64,000 bases of DNA from an uncultured Caulobacteraceae bacterium (GTDB taxonomy: Bacteria > Pseudomonadota > Alphaproteobacteria > Caulobacterales > Caulobacteraceae). The notes beneath the pieces were generated by a model. That model made no database searches and was not told the DNA's origin. It was given only the letters and a program-made list of their open reading frames with translations. This document shows, in pieces, positions 53,934 through 63,617 of this stretch (its first letter is position 1; each line of letters starts with the position of its first letter). Where the stretch lies: contig CAIYVC010000125.1 in NCBI GenBank assembly GCA_903929535.1, forward strand, positions 1-64,000, written 5' to 3'. Made by a program: the position numbers and the translations under genes.

Positions 53934-56900
53934 TTAGCTATCAACCGATTGGGCCAGTCTGGCGAGCGCATTCGCCGTCAAGTTTTCTGGTATCGGCATC
54001 AGCCTGGGTCCATCGGTCCACACCAGCGCGGTCTCGATGCGGCGGTCCGGGAAGATCGACCCGAGCACGGCGGCATAGACCGCCATCTGCCGGATATAGG
54101 CCGGGTCGGCCGTCTCGATGCTCGCGGGAGCCGGGCGGTTGGTCTTGAAATCCACCACCAGCACCCGGTCCTTCTCCACCAGCAGCCGGTCGACCCGGCC
54201 CGACACCGCCCCGATCCGGCCCAGTCCCGGCGCCAGTCCGGCCACCGCCACCTCGGCGCGCGATCCGGGTCCGAACACGGCGGCGAACCGCCCATCCTCC
54301 AGCACTCCCAGGGCGGCGGCGGCCATCTCGGCGCGCTGGCCGTCGGTCAGGTCGCGCTCGCGGACCAGCATCCGCCGGGCGGCGTCGGCGCGCTCGGCGG
54401 GCGCGAAATCGGGCAGCAGCTGCAGCAGCTTGTGGATCAGGTCGCCGCGCCGGTAGCGCCCCAGCCCCCCGCTTTCCGCCAGCGGCGACGGCGCCAGGGC
54501 CATGTCCGCCTCTTCGTCTCCCAGCCGCGAGGGCGAGGCGTAACGCAGGGCGGATTCCGGAGCGGCGACGGTCCGTGCCCAGGCGGGCAGGGCTTCCGCC
54601 GCTTTGTCACTCGGCTGATAGGGGGCGGCCAGCTCTGGATCGGGCCCGAACCGGCGCACGGCCATGCCCTGAACCTCTGTGGTCCGCACCTGCCCGGCCA
54701 GCTCCTCGCGTTCGAAGGCCGCCCCGGCGGCGGCGTACCAGCCGCCCACATTCTCCAGCTTGTCGCGGGCGTTGATCCGGCCGCACAGCACCAGCCGGTC
54801 ACGGGCGCGGGTCAGGGCGACGTAGAACAGCCGCTGCGCCTCCTCCTCGTCCTTTCGCGCGCGTGTCTCGCGGGCGGCCGCCGAAGCCTCGCTGTCCTGC
54901 TTGCCGGACGCAGCCCACAGGAACCCGCCGTCCTCCGTCTGAAGCAGCGGCGAGCCCCGAGCCCCGCGCTTCAGCGTCGTCTCCGGCAGGAAGACGATCG
55001 GCGCCTCCAGCCCCTTGGCCCCGTGCACGGTCATCACCCGCACCTCGCCGCGCGCGCCCTCCATCTCGCGCTTCACGGTGATGTCGAGCTTGGCGAAGTC
55101 GGCGATCAACTGCTCCAGATCCGCCACCCCGCGCCGCTCGGCCTCCAGCACCTGGGCCAGGAACTCGTCCAGTACGTCCTGCGCCTCGGACCCCAGCCGG
55201 GTCAGGATGCGGGCGCGCACCGAGCGGCCCTCGCCGTTGGCGATCCCCAGCAGGCGCGAGAAGAAGTCGAACGGCCGCCGGCCCTTGGCGTCGGCGCGAG
55301 CCCGGTCAAGGAACTCCAGGGCCGCCGTCCAGTCCGCCCGCTCAGAGGCTCTGGCCTGCAGCCGCTCCCACATCGTGGTATCGCGCCCATACGCCAGGGC
55401 GAACAGCGACGCCTCGTCCAGCGCCAGGAACGGGCTTTTCAGCAGGGCCGCCAGGGTCAGGTCGTCGCCGGGGAACTGGATGAAGCGCGCCAGGGCGACC
55501 AGATCGTCGAAGGCGATGTGCTGCGACAGGCTCAGGCGATCCGCCCCCGCCACCGGCACGCCGCAGCGCTTGAGCGCCCGCAGGATTTCCTCGAACAGCG
55601 CCCGCCGCCGCCGTACCAGGATCAGCACGTCGCCAAAGTGAGCCCCGCGCGCCTCGCCCTTCTCGATCACCGCGTCGCCCCGCGCCACCAGGGCCTTGAT
55701 CTCGGCGGCGATGCGTTCCGCTAATCGCCGGTTGGCGCTGCGCGGTCCCTCGGCGTCCAGCGGATCGGTCCAGGCGTCGCGCTCCTCGCCCGCCTCCTCG
55801 CGCTCCAGAGGCCAGATGTCGACGCAGCCGGTGTGGTTCTCGCGGATGGTCAGGTGGCGCACCACCGCCTCGCCGCTGGGCGGCGGCACCCCGCGCCATT
55901 CTTCCGGGTCGGCGAACACCGCATCGACGAACCCCAGGACCTGAGGCGTGGAGCGGAACGAGGTGATCAGCGGCACGGCCTCCGATCGCCGCCCGGCCCC
56001 CTGTATCATCTCGTGATACATGCCTGTCTCGACCCGCAACTGGGCCGGATCCGCGCCCTGGAAACTGTAGATCGACTGCTTCTCGTCGCCGACCACGAAC
56101 AGGCTCCGCTCCAGCGCCGCCTGTAGCCGCACCGCCCCCGCTCCGGCGAAGAATTCCGAGGTCAGGGCGCGCAGGATTTCCCACTGCTCGGGCGCGGTGT
56201 CCTGGGCCTCGTCCACCAGGATGTGGTCGATGCCGCCGTCCAGCTTGAACAGCACCCAGGCCGCGTCGGCGCGGCTGTTCAGCAGCTCACAGGTCTTCAG
56301 GATCAGGTCGGCGAAATCCAGCGCCCCCCCGGCGTGCTTGGCCGCTTCGTAAGCCCGTCCATAGACCTGGGCCAGGATCAGCACATGGACGCTGTCCTCC
56401 GCCACCCGCGCCGCTCGCGCCTGCCCGCGCGCCTCCTCAAGCATGGCCTGCTGGTCCAGCAGCCGCCCGCGCAGATCCTCGCGCTCCTTGAAAGCGGCCG
56501 TCTTGCCGACCCATACGGCGGGCGTTCCAGCGCCCTTCTCGGTGAACAGGGCCCCCAGCGCCTCGGGGAAGGTGGCCAGTCCAGCCTCCAGCGCCGCCGC
56601 CACTTCCATCAGAGCTCCGGCGCACTTGCCGTCCGCCGGTTTGCCGCTGGCGGTCAGCAGCGCGGCGCAGGCCCACCACAGATCGGCGTCCAGCCCCTCC
56701 AGCGCCTCCGCCTCGATCGCCGCGCCCGAGGTCAGGCCCGCAAAGCCGCAGCGCCGCCACACATCGGACGGCATCCCCGCCAGCCCGCCGCAGCGGCTCA
56801 CATAGGCGTCGATGGCGGCCCGCCGGTCCTCGAAGGCGGCGAACATCGACTGGAAGTCGTCATAGGCCAGGGCCACCGACAGATGGGCATAGGCGTCCGC

Positions 56901-57428
56901 CACCGGCCCCGGCCCCTTCATCGCTTCGGCGGCGACCTTGCCGCGCGCCTCCGCCACGATCTCGTTCGCGGCGGGGTCGTCCATCACCCGGAAGCCGGGC
57001 GAGACGGCCGCCTCCAGCGGGAACCGCTTCAGCAGCTTCTCGCAGAAGGCATGGATGGTCTGGATCTTCAGCCCGCCGGGGGTCTCCAGCGCTCGGGCGA
57101 ACAGGGCGCGGGCGCGCGACAGGTATTCGAAGTCGAATTCGGCGGCGGCGCGGCCCTGCAGCTGCGCCATTTCAAGCCCCAGCGCCTCGTCCTCCATCAC
57201 CGACCAGCCGCCCAGCCGCTGGAACAGCCGCCGCTGCATCTCCGCCGCCGCCGCCTTGGTGTAGGTCACGCACAGTATCGCCTCGGGCATGGCGCCGGCC
57301 AGCAGCAGCCGCGCCACCCGGTCCACCAGGGTGGTGGTCTTGCCCGATCCCGCATTGGCGGTGACGAAGATGGAGGCGGCGGGGTCGGAGGCCCGCCGCT
57401 GGGCCTGGCGCGGATCGGGGACGCTCAT
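53934..57428 (-). CDS. addA: Double-strand break repair helicase-nuclease subunit AddA
   Basis: With AddB, processes DNA ends for RecA-mediated recombination, functionally replacing RecBCD. It has 1164 residues of UvrD/RecB type. Walker A VTANAGSGKTTTL is at 22-34; ILVDEAQDTAPEQWEILRAL and VVGDEKQSIYSFQGADP are helicase motifs II and III, VMTVHGAKGLEAPIVFLPE motif V, YVALTRARDRLVL motif VI. The C-terminal RecB-like nuclease has RRGDLIHKLLQLLPDF and VVDFKTNRPAP (Asp-x-Lys). It starts in an ATGA overlap with addB. Confidence 0.97.
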   Translation of the reverse strand: MSVPDPRQAQRRASDPAASIFVTANAGSGKTTTLVDRVARLLLAGAMPEAILCVTYTKAAAAEMQRRLFQRLGGWSVMEDEALGLEMAQLQGRAAAEFDFEYLSRARALFARALETPGGLKIQTIHAFCEKLLKRFPLEAAVSPGFRVMDDPAANEIVAEARGKVAAEAMKGPGPVADAYAHLSVALAYDDFQSMFAAFEDRRAAIDAYVSRCGGLAGMPSDVWRRCGFAGLTSGAAIEAEALEGLDADLWWACAALLTASGKPADGKCAGALMEVAAALEAGLATFPEALGALFTEKGAGTPAVWVGKTAAFKEREDLRGRLLDQQAMLEEARGQARAARVAEDSVHVLILAQVYGRAYEAAKHAGGALDFADLILKTCELLNSRADAAWVLFKLDGGIDHILVDEAQDTAPEQWEILRALTSEFFAGAGAVRLQAALERSLFVVGDEKQSIYSFQGADPAQLRVETGMYHEMIQGAGRRSEAVPLITSFRSTPQVLGFVDAVFADPEEWRGVPPPSGEAVVRHLTIRENHTGCVDIWPLEREEAGEERDAWTDPLDAEGPRSANRRLAERIAAEIKALVARGDAVIEKGEARGAHFGDVLILVRRRRALFEEILRALKRCGVPVAGADRLSLSQHIAFDDLVALARFIQFPGDDLTLAALLKSPFLALDEASLFALAYGRDTTMWERLQARASERADWTAALEFLDRARADAKGRRPFDFFSRLLGIANGEGRSVRARILTRLGSEAQDVLDEFLAQVLEAERRGVADLEQLIADFAKLDITVKREMEGARGEVRVMTVHGAKGLEAPIVFLPETTLKRGARGSPLLQTEDGGFLWAASGKQDSEASAAARETRARKDEEEAQRLFYVALTRARDRLVLCGRINARDKLENVGGWYAAAGAAFEREELAGQVRTTEVQGMAVRRFGPDPELAAPYQPSDKAAEALPAWARTVAAPESALRYASPSRLGDEEADMALAPSPLAESGGLGRYRRGDLIHKLLQLLPDFAPAERADAARRMLVRERDLTDGQRAEMAAAALGVLEDGRFAAVFGPGSRAEVAVAGLAPGLGRIGAVSGRVDRLLVEKDRVLVVDFKTNRPAPASIETADPAYIRQMAVYAAVLGSIFPDRRIETALVWTDGPRLMPIPENLTANALARLAQSVDS

Positions 57429-60400
57429 TCGCCCTCTCCGTCGTCGTCGCTGGTGGACCACTCATAGACCCGCGCCAGGTGGTCGTAGTCGCTGGCGTAG
57501 CTCTTCACGAACTGCGGCGCGGTGCGCGAGCGGTAGGGGTGGGCGGGGTTCTCATAGCGGGCGATGAGGTCCTGGAGCCCGGCATAGGCCTTCTCGGAAC
57601 CCTCCTCGCTCTCATGACCGGCGGCCAGCGAGACCACCTCCTTGCCTGCCGGACTGCGCCCGGTGATGCGGACATAGACCAGATCGCCTGGTGGACGGGG
57701 GCCCAGATCAGTGAAGCCGCCGCGCGCGATGATGGCGGCGGTCAGGGTCAGCTGGGGCGAGAAGCCGGCTTCGACCATCTTCGTGCTGGGCTCGGGCCCG
57801 GTCTTGAAGTCCAGCACATGCACCCGGCCGTCGGCGGTCAGCTCCAGACGGTCGGCCTTGGCGGTGACGGTGAAGGCGCCCCGGGCGGTCTTGAAGCTGG
57901 CTTTGCCGGTCTTCTCGACGATCACCTCGGTCCCATCGGCGCGGCGGCGCTCCTCCATGTCGGCGATCCAGGCTCCCGCCTCGGTCGCCAAGGCCGCTTC
58001 ACGGGCAAGGGCCGTCTCGGGCGCACCAGCGCGGCGTAGCTCCTCCATGTAGAGGGCGGCGAAACGCGGCCCCGCCGCCTCCGCCTGGAGGTGCGGCCAT
58101 TCGCGGGCCAGCCGTTCGAAGGCCTCATGGATGGCGGTGCCGCGCGCCTTCTGCTCCATCGGCTCGTCCGGCCTGGGCTTGGGCCGCAGCTTCAGCACAT
58201 TGCGGGCGTAGACGGCGTAGGGGTCGCGGGTCAGGGCCTCGACCTGGGTCACCGGCAGCTGGATCGGCCGCGCCGACAGCGGCGGAGCGAACTCGGCGCG
58301 GGAAACGGGGCTGTAGGCGCCGGGCTCGTCCAGGGCGCGGGCCCAGGCGGCCAGCTGCGGGCGCTCGGGCAGGGCGGTTCCGGCGCCGCGCGCCAGGGTC
58401 TTCAGCCGCCAGAGCCAGCGCGACTCCACTGCCGGCGCCCCTTCGCGCCGCTCGCTGTGCAGCAGGAACACCTCCGGGGCGCAGGCGGCCTGGGCGAAGT
58501 CGTGGGCCGATAGGCCGATCCGCCGTTCGGGCGGCGGCAGGCCCAGCGCCTTGCGCATGGGCCGCGACAGGAAGGGGTCGATCGGCGCGCCCTGGGGCCA
58601 GACGCCTTCCTCCAGGCCTGCCAGGATCAGCCGGTCGGCGCGGATCAGCCGCGCCTCGATGGCCCCGAGAATGCGCAGCCGAGGATGGGTCGCTCCGCCC
58701 ACACGCACCGTGGCCCCGGCCATCAAAGCCTCGACCAGATGGGCGAAGCCGGACGGCGTGGTCTCGGGCAGCCCCTCGCTCTCGCCCATCAGAGCGCTCA
58801 AAAGCTGTCCCGCCGCCTCGCCCGAAGGCCCGGCCCACAGGGCGCCCAGCCCCCCGTCCGGCCCCAGGGCCAGGGCTTCCACGGCCTCGGTCAGAGCCCG
58901 CGCCTGCGCTGCCGCGGTGACGCGATCCTCGGAGGGCGCCACACGGTCGAGGGCCGCCCGCGCCCGGATCAGCAGGTCCGCCGCGCCCGGGTCGCCCTTT
59001 CGTGCCAAGTTGGCGGCCAGGGCCTCCCAGCCGTTGGGGCGCGGGCCGCGCAGGCCGTCATCTTCCAATGTCCGCAGGGCCGCTTCGCGCGCCGCGTCCT
59101 CCAGTCCCAGCCGGACCAGGGGATGCTTCAGGATCGCCAGCAGCCGCACCGGATCGCAGGGATCGACGGCGGCGCGCGCGACCAGGCCGATCAGCACCCC
59201 CACAGGGCAGTGCGACAGCGGCGCGCCGGCCGATGAGTCCGCCGCGACGCCCCAGCGGGCCAGCTTGGCCGAGACCCGGCGCGCCAAGTCTCGGTCCGGC
59301 GTCACCAGGGCGGCGGTCTTGCCCGGCGTCTCCAGCGCCTCGCGCAGCAGCAGGGCCGCCATCCCGGCGCAGTCCTCCTCGCCGCGCCCGGCGATCACGG
59401 TCAGCCCCTCCAGGCCGAGCGCGATAGGGTCCTCGCCTTGATCAGCAGCCTCTTCGCGGATCTTGGCGATCTGCTGGCGCCAGTCGGCGGTCTTCTCGGC
59501 GGGCCGCAGAGCCTCGTTGATCAGCCGCCGCCGCCAGCGCCCGCGCGCCTCCCCGGTCAACGGCCCGACCGGCCAGATGCGCACCGCGCCCCGGTCCACC
59601 CCGGCCTTGACCAGCAGCCGTCGCATGGCGCCCTGCGGATGCTGTTCGCCGACCTCGTTCCAGGCGTCCTCGGCCAATTCCAGGTCGAGTCCCGGCAAGA
59701 CCACGGCCCCCAGGGGCGCGGCGGCGATGGCGCGCAGCAGGTCGGCGGTGGCCGGGGCCGTGCCGGTCGATCCGGCGGCGATCAGCGGTACGGTGGGCGG
59801 ATTGTCGGTCCACTGCCGCTCCAGCAGCCGCAGCAGCTTCACCCGCCGCTCGGCAACATCCATCAGCCCCAGCTCTTTCAGCCGCCGGGGCCAGGCGTCC
59901 AGCGCCAGGGTCAGGAAGCGGGCGGAGATGCGCCAGTGGCGGGCCAGATCGCCCTCCACCAGGGTCTCGATATCGGCGCCCGTCGCCTCCTCGATCTGCA
60001 GGCTGTCGAGAAAGCCCGCCAGGGCGTCGGCCAGCTCCAGGGCTCCGGCGGCGTCGATGGTCCGCTCCAGCAGGCCGGCGTTTTCGCTCACCAGCCGCGC
60101 CAGTTCGAACCGGCGGCGGTAGCCAGACACGGCGGGCAGAAGATCGAGCCCGATGTCGCCCGGCTCGAAGGGCGGCTCGCCCTCGTCCAGGTCGCCGATC
60201 GCCCGCACCTGGGGCAACAGCACAGCCTTGCCGCCCGAAACGGTCAGGAAGGCCTCGGCCAGGGCCCGCGCCCCGCGCCGGGTCGGGGTCAGCACGATCG
60301 CCTGCGACAGGGCCTCGGGCCCCAGCGGCTGCAAAGCCAGGGTCAGGCCTCGGGCCAGGTCCTCGACGAAGGGGCGGTGCGCCGGGATGGTGAACCAGCG

Positions 60401-60436
60401 CGGCCCCGGTCCGGAGAAGGGGCCGGCCTCGCTCAT
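57425..60436 (-). CDS. addB: Double-strand break repair protein AddB (alphaproteobacterial type)
   Basis: Partner of AddA, an inactivated helicase with a nuclease domain. It has 1003 residues, opening MSEAGPFSGPGPRWFTIPAH. Landmarks are VLTPTRRGARALAEAF (about 48-63), AGLEEGVWPQGAPIDPFLSR, TQVEALTRDPYAVYARNVL, GTAIHEAFERLAREWP and the nuclease motif VHVLDFKTGPEP. The C terminus lacks the cysteine cluster that binds 4Fe-4S in Bacillus AddB. It is coupled by ATGA overlaps to murU upstream and addA downstream. Confidence 0.96.
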   Translation of the reverse strand: MSEAGPFSGPGPRWFTIPAHRPFVEDLARGLTLALQPLGPEALSQAIVLTPTRRGARALAEAFLTVSGGKAVLLPQVRAIGDLDEGEPPFEPGDIGLDLLPAVSGYRRRFELARLVSENAGLLERTIDAAGALELADALAGFLDSLQIEEATGADIETLVEGDLARHWRISARFLTLALDAWPRRLKELGLMDVAERRVKLLRLLERQWTDNPPTVPLIAAGSTGTAPATADLLRAIAAAPLGAVVLPGLDLELAEDAWNEVGEQHPQGAMRRLLVKAGVDRGAVRIWPVGPLTGEARGRWRRRLINEALRPAEKTADWRQQIAKIREEAADQGEDPIALGLEGLTVIAGRGEEDCAGMAALLLREALETPGKTAALVTPDRDLARRVSAKLARWGVAADSSAGAPLSHCPVGVLIGLVARAAVDPCDPVRLLAILKHPLVRLGLEDAAREAALRTLEDDGLRGPRPNGWEALAANLARKGDPGAADLLIRARAALDRVAPSEDRVTAAAQARALTEAVEALALGPDGGLGALWAGPSGEAAGQLLSALMGESEGLPETTPSGFAHLVEALMAGATVRVGGATHPRLRILGAIEARLIRADRLILAGLEEGVWPQGAPIDPFLSRPMRKALGLPPPERRIGLSAHDFAQAACAPEVFLLHSERREGAPAVESRWLWRLKTLARGAGTALPERPQLAAWARALDEPGAYSPVSRAEFAPPLSARPIQLPVTQVEALTRDPYAVYARNVLKLRPKPRPDEPMEQKARGTAIHEAFERLAREWPHLQAEAAGPRFAALYMEELRRAGAPETALAREAALATEAGAWIADMEERRRADGTEVIVEKTGKASFKTARGAFTVTAKADRLELTADGRVHVLDFKTGPEPSTKMVEAGFSPQLTLTAAIIARGGFTDLGPRPPGDLVYVRITGRSPAGKEVVSLAAGHESEEGSEKAYAGLQDLIARYENPAHPYRSRTAPQFVKSYASDYDHLARVYEWSTSDDDGEGE

Positions 60437-61140
60437 GTCAGCCGCGCTTCGGCCAGGTCCCGCGCGGCGGGGTCGCCGACATGCATCCAGAAGCCGTCCA
60501 TCACCACCCCATAGAGGCGGCCCTTGGCCATGGCCTCCATCCAGCTGGCGAACACCGAGAAGGGCCCGTCCGGCCCATTGTCGACGATCTGCGGCTTGAG
60601 GATCTGCACCCCGATATAGGCGTAGGGCGCGCTGGGTTCCTTGCCGCGATGGGTCAGCCGTCCGTCCTCGCCCAGGAAGAAGTCCCCCGGCCCGTCCAGG
60701 CCCAGCAGATTGTCCATCGGCGCCAGCAGCAGGCAGGCGTCCATCCTTTCCGGGTCCCAGGCGTCGGCCAGGGTCTGTAGCGCCGGCCTGGCGCCCTCGA
60801 TCCAGACGGAATCGATATTGGCCACCCACACCGGGTCCTCGCCCAGCAGGGGCCGCGCCTTCTTCAGCCCGCCGCCGGTCTCCAGCAGCCGGTCACGCTC
60901 GTCCGAGACGATGATCCAGGGTGTCTGGCGCGCCTCGACATGGGCGATCAGCCGCTCGCCGAAATGGTGGGCGTTGACCACCGCGTCGGTCACCCCGGCG
61001 TCCGCCAGCCGGTCCAGCATATGGTCGATCAGAGCCTTGCCCCCGACCTCCACCAGCGCCTTGGGCCGGTCGTCGGTCAAAGGCCGCATCCGGCTGCCGA
61101 CGCCCGCGGCCAGGACCATCGCTGTCTTGGGTGCGCTCAT
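60433..61140 (-). CDS. murU: N-acetylmuramate alpha-1-phosphate uridylyltransferase
   Basis: Converts MurNAc-1-phosphate to UDP-MurNAc in the peptidoglycan recycling route that bypasses fosfomycin-sensitive MurA. It has 235 residues with the nucleotidyltransferase signature AAGVGSRMRPLTDDRPKALV (11-30), ETGGGLKKA and the metal-binding NIDSVW where many relatives have NGD. The assignment to MurU rests on the adjacent amgK gene. It starts MSAPKTAMVL just upstream of addB and overlaps amgK by 4 bases. Confidence 0.9.
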   Translation of the reverse strand: MSAPKTAMVLAAGVGSRMRPLTDDRPKALVEVGGKALIDHMLDRLADAGVTDAVVNAHHFGERLIAHVEARQTPWIIVSDERDRLLETGGGLKKARPLLGEDPVWVANIDSVWIEGARPALQTLADAWDPERMDACLLLAPMDNLLGLDGPGDFFLGEDGRLTHRGKEPSAPYAYIGVQILKPQIVDNGPDGPFSVFASWMEAMAKGRLYGVVMDGFWMHVGDPAARDLAEARLT

Positions 61141-62237
61141 GCTCTGGCCTCCGCAGGCACATGCCGGTCGAACCAGCGCTTCAGATCCGCGAGCGCCGGA
61201 TTCTTCAAGTTCCGCTCCAGCTGGCGCCACATGCGCGGCATGAACTGGCGGTAGCGCGGCTTGCCGTCGCGCACGATCAGGCGGGCGAAGACCCCGAGGA
61301 TGCGGGCCTCGTTCAGCGCGGCCAGGGCGGCGTAGTCGGCCATGAAGGCCTCGCGGTCCAGCGCCGGGCGGTGGCCGAAGTAGCGGTCCAGCGCCGCCGT
61401 CTCCAGCTCCGGCGACACGTCGCGCCGGGCGTCCTGCAGCAGGGAATGCAGGTCCCAGCTCGGATGGGCCAGGACCGCGTCCTGGAAGTCGATCAGCCCG
61501 ACCCGCGCCGCACCCGCCCGCTCAGGCAGCCAAAGCAGGTTCTCGGCGTGGAAGTCGCGGTGGGCGAAGACGGAGGCGCCCGCCTCGCCGCCCTCGGCGA
61601 TATCGGTCCACAGGGCGTCCCACTCGGCCCTGGCGCCGGGGCCGAAGTCCAGCGCCGGGCTCAGCTTGGGCTGCCAGTCGACGAACAGGTCCGCCCCGGC
61701 CTTCAGCGCCACGGCGTCATAGGGCAGCAACGGCCAGGAGACGTCGCCCGCTGTCAGCACCTCGGGCGCCGCCGCCGCGTGAATCCGGGCCTGGGCGTCG
61801 ATGGCGGCGAAATAGAGCTCGGTCTCGTCCTGGCCGTCCTCGATCAGCCGGGCGAACACCCCCTCGCCGAAGTCCTCCATCACCGCCAGTCCGGCGGGCG
61901 CGTCCATAGCCAGGATATCCGGGGCCGACAGGCCCTCTCCACGCAGCCAGGCGGCGGTTGCGGCGAAGGCGTCGACTCGGCCCGCGGCCAACCGCGCGGT
62001 GGCGTTCCATCCGGCGGCCAGGCGCTGCTCGGCGCTCCAAGCCGGATCGCAGTACGGGCTCTCGGCCAGGGGCGGGGCGTCCATCAGCATCAGGCTCTGG
62101 CCGCCGGGCAGGGTCAGGCGCTCATAGCGCCGCGTCGAGGCGTCGCCAGGCAGGGGATACCGCTCGGCATGGGCCAGCCCCGCCTGCTTCAGGAAGGCGG
62201 TTTTGAGCTGGTCTCGGTCTGAAGCACTAGAACTCAA
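61137..62237 (-). CDS. amgK: N-acetylmuramate/N-acetylglucosamine kinase AmgK
   Basis: Anomeric sugar kinase of the aminoglycoside-phosphotransferase fold that makes MurNAc-1-phosphate for MurU. It has 366 residues, with the phosphate loop PGDASTRRYERL (30-41), catalytic HRDFHAENLLWLPE and metal-binding GLIDFQDAVLAHPSWDL. The start is TTG at 62235-62237, in the end of tsaE, with AAGG 4 bases before it; the next ATG is too far inside. Operon tsaE-amgK-murU-addB-addA is a known alphaproteobacterial arrangement. Confidence 0.93.
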   Translation of the reverse strand: MSSSASDRDQLKTAFLKQAGLAHAERYPLPGDASTRRYERLTLPGGQSLMLMDAPPLAESPYCDPAWSAEQRLAAGWNATARLAAGRVDAFAATAAWLRGEGLSAPDILAMDAPAGLAVMEDFGEGVFARLIEDGQDETELYFAAIDAQARIHAAAAPEVLTAGDVSWPLLPYDAVALKAGADLFVDWQPKLSPALDFGPGARAEWDALWTDIAEGGEAGASVFAHRDFHAENLLWLPERAGAARVGLIDFQDAVLAHPSWDLHSLLQDARRDVSPELETAALDRYFGHRPALDREAFMADYAALAALNEARILGVFARLIVRDGKPRYRQFMPRMWRQLERNLKNPALADLKRWFDRHVPAEARA

Positions 62238-62676
62238 TCGGCCGGCCTTCCCATGCGCCGTGGGGGGTCAGGCGCGCGGTCCGCCCGCCGCCTTCCATGG
62301 CGATCTCTATATCGAGTCGGTGTCCAGGCAGCCGCCCGTCCAGCCGCTGGGGCCACTCGATCAGGGCCGCCCCATCCTCCAGCGCCTCATCCAGCCCGAT
62401 CTCATAGGCCTCCTCGGCCCGGGTGAGGCGGTAGAGGTCGAAATGGGCCAGGGGGAAGCGTTCGGCGGGATAGAATTGAACCAGCGTGAAGGTTGGGCTC
62501 GGAACCTCCTCATCCGCCTTGGTCAGCGCTCGGACGAGGCCCCGCGCCAGGGTCGTCTTGCCCGCGCCCAGCGGCCCGGACAGGCAGACGGCCTCGCCGG
62601 CCCGCAGCGCATGCGCCACCGCCGCGCCCAGGCGCGTGGTGGCTTCCTCATCGGGTAGGGAGATGGTGAGGGTCAT
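62227..62676 (-). CDS. tsaE: tRNA threonylcarbamoyladenosine biosynthesis ATPase TsaE
   Basis: ATPase of the TsaBDE complex that forms t6A37 in tRNAs reading ANN codons. It has 149 residues: Walker A SGPLGAGKTTLARGL (33-47), SPTFTLVQFYP, HFDLYRLTRAEEAYEIGLDE and LIEWPQRL. I use the ATG at 62676 (MTLTISLPDEEATTRLG). Upstream in-frame extension is not family-like. MtaB, encoded at 6236, acts on the same t6A product. Confidence 0.95.
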   Translation of the reverse strand: MTLTISLPDEEATTRLGAAVAHALRAGEAVCLSGPLGAGKTTLARGLVRALTKADEEVPSPTFTLVQFYPAERFPLAHFDLYRLTRAEEAYEIGLDEALEDGAALIEWPQRLDGRLPGHRLDIEIAMEGGGRTARLTPHGAWEGRPIEF

Positions 62677-62710
62677 GCCCCGGCTTAGCGCTCTTCGGGC
62701 CGGGATGGAA

Positions 62711-63541
62711 TCAGGCGAACGGCTGATCCGGATGCTTCGGCAGCACACGCTCGACATAGGCCTTCAGCTTCAGGGTCATGGCAGCGGAGTCGTCGTCGAT
62801 CCGGTCGGTCGGGATCAGGGGCCCGCAGGTCACGCTGAAGGTCTTGCCGTGCTTGTTGAGCAACTCGTGGAACAGGGTGATGTCGCGCAGCTCCAGCGAC
62901 ACCCGGTCCAGCAGGTTGAACAGCCGCGACGGCGGCCCCGCCACATGCACCGGCAGGATCGCCGCCCCGTATTTGCGCGCCAGCGACACCGCGGTCGGGG
63001 CCCAGGGCGGATCGGTCAGCAGGCCGTGCTCCTTCACCGAGATGCGCCCCGCCGGGAACACAACCAGGGCCCGTCCCGCCTCGAACGCCTCCTGCGCCCG
63101 TTTCAGGGTCACCCGCGTCCGCTCGCGGGTCCGCTTGGCTTCGACCCACTCCACCGGAATGAAGATCTCCGAGAGGCGCGGATTGACCCGGTGGGCGTCG
63201 GAATTGGCGAAGAACATCACCTCCGGCCGGGCGGCCTTCAGGGCGTCGAACACCGCCACCCCGTCGGCCAGGCCCGTGGGGTGGTTGCAGACGATCACCA
63301 GCTTGCCGAACTGCGGGATGCGCCCGGCGCCCCTCACCCGGACCTTCAGGCCTAGCAGGCTGGAGACGTAGTCCATGGTGGCCCGACCGCCCATCCGCGC
63401 GATCGCTTCGGCCATGGCCCGCGCGGTCCCGTAGCCCAGGATCGGATAGACCAGCGGTCTGATAAGCGGCCAGAAGCGCGAGCCGGTCAGGCGCGGCGCC
63501 CGCTCGGCGATCAGGGTGTCGATGATGTGCGGTTCTGACAT
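62711..63541 (-). CDS. PlsC-like acyltransferase (hemolysin/lysophospholipid acyltransferase family)
   Basis: A 276-residue putative membrane-associated acyltransferase. The catalytic block is KLVIVCNHPTGLADGVAVFD with His87 and the following Asp; substrate motifs PAGRIS (as in FPEG-type positions) and AILPVHVAG follow. The N terminus has a hydrophobic stretch RPLVYPILGYGTARAMAEAI. Acyl donor and acceptor cannot be told; GPAT, LPAAT and ornithine-lipid enzymes are all possible. It lies 34 bp upstream of tsaE on the same strand and may be the first gene of that operon. Confidence 0.88.
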   Translation of the reverse strand: MSEPHIIDTLIAERAPRLTGSRFWPLIRPLVYPILGYGTARAMAEAIARMGGRATMDYVSSLLGLKVRVRGAGRIPQFGKLVIVCNHPTGLADGVAVFDALKAARPEVMFFANSDAHRVNPRLSEIFIPVEWVEAKRTRERTRVTLKRAQEAFEAGRALVVFPAGRISVKEHGLLTDPPWAPTAVSLARKYGAAILPVHVAGPPSRLFNLLDRVSLELRDITLFHELLNKHGKTFSVTCGPLIPTDRIDDDSAAMTLKLKAYVERVLPKHPDQPFA

Positions 63542-63617
63542 GGGTCTGATACGGCTTTAGTTGAGCTTGCGGATCAAATGATGACGATGCCGTAAGCGCC
63601 TGCTAACTCGGGCCGCG

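Noticed and set aside
53529-55724. 731-codon plus-strand open frame
   Set aside because: Antisense to trxA and addA, whose motifs are unmistakable; the product has no recognisable domain.
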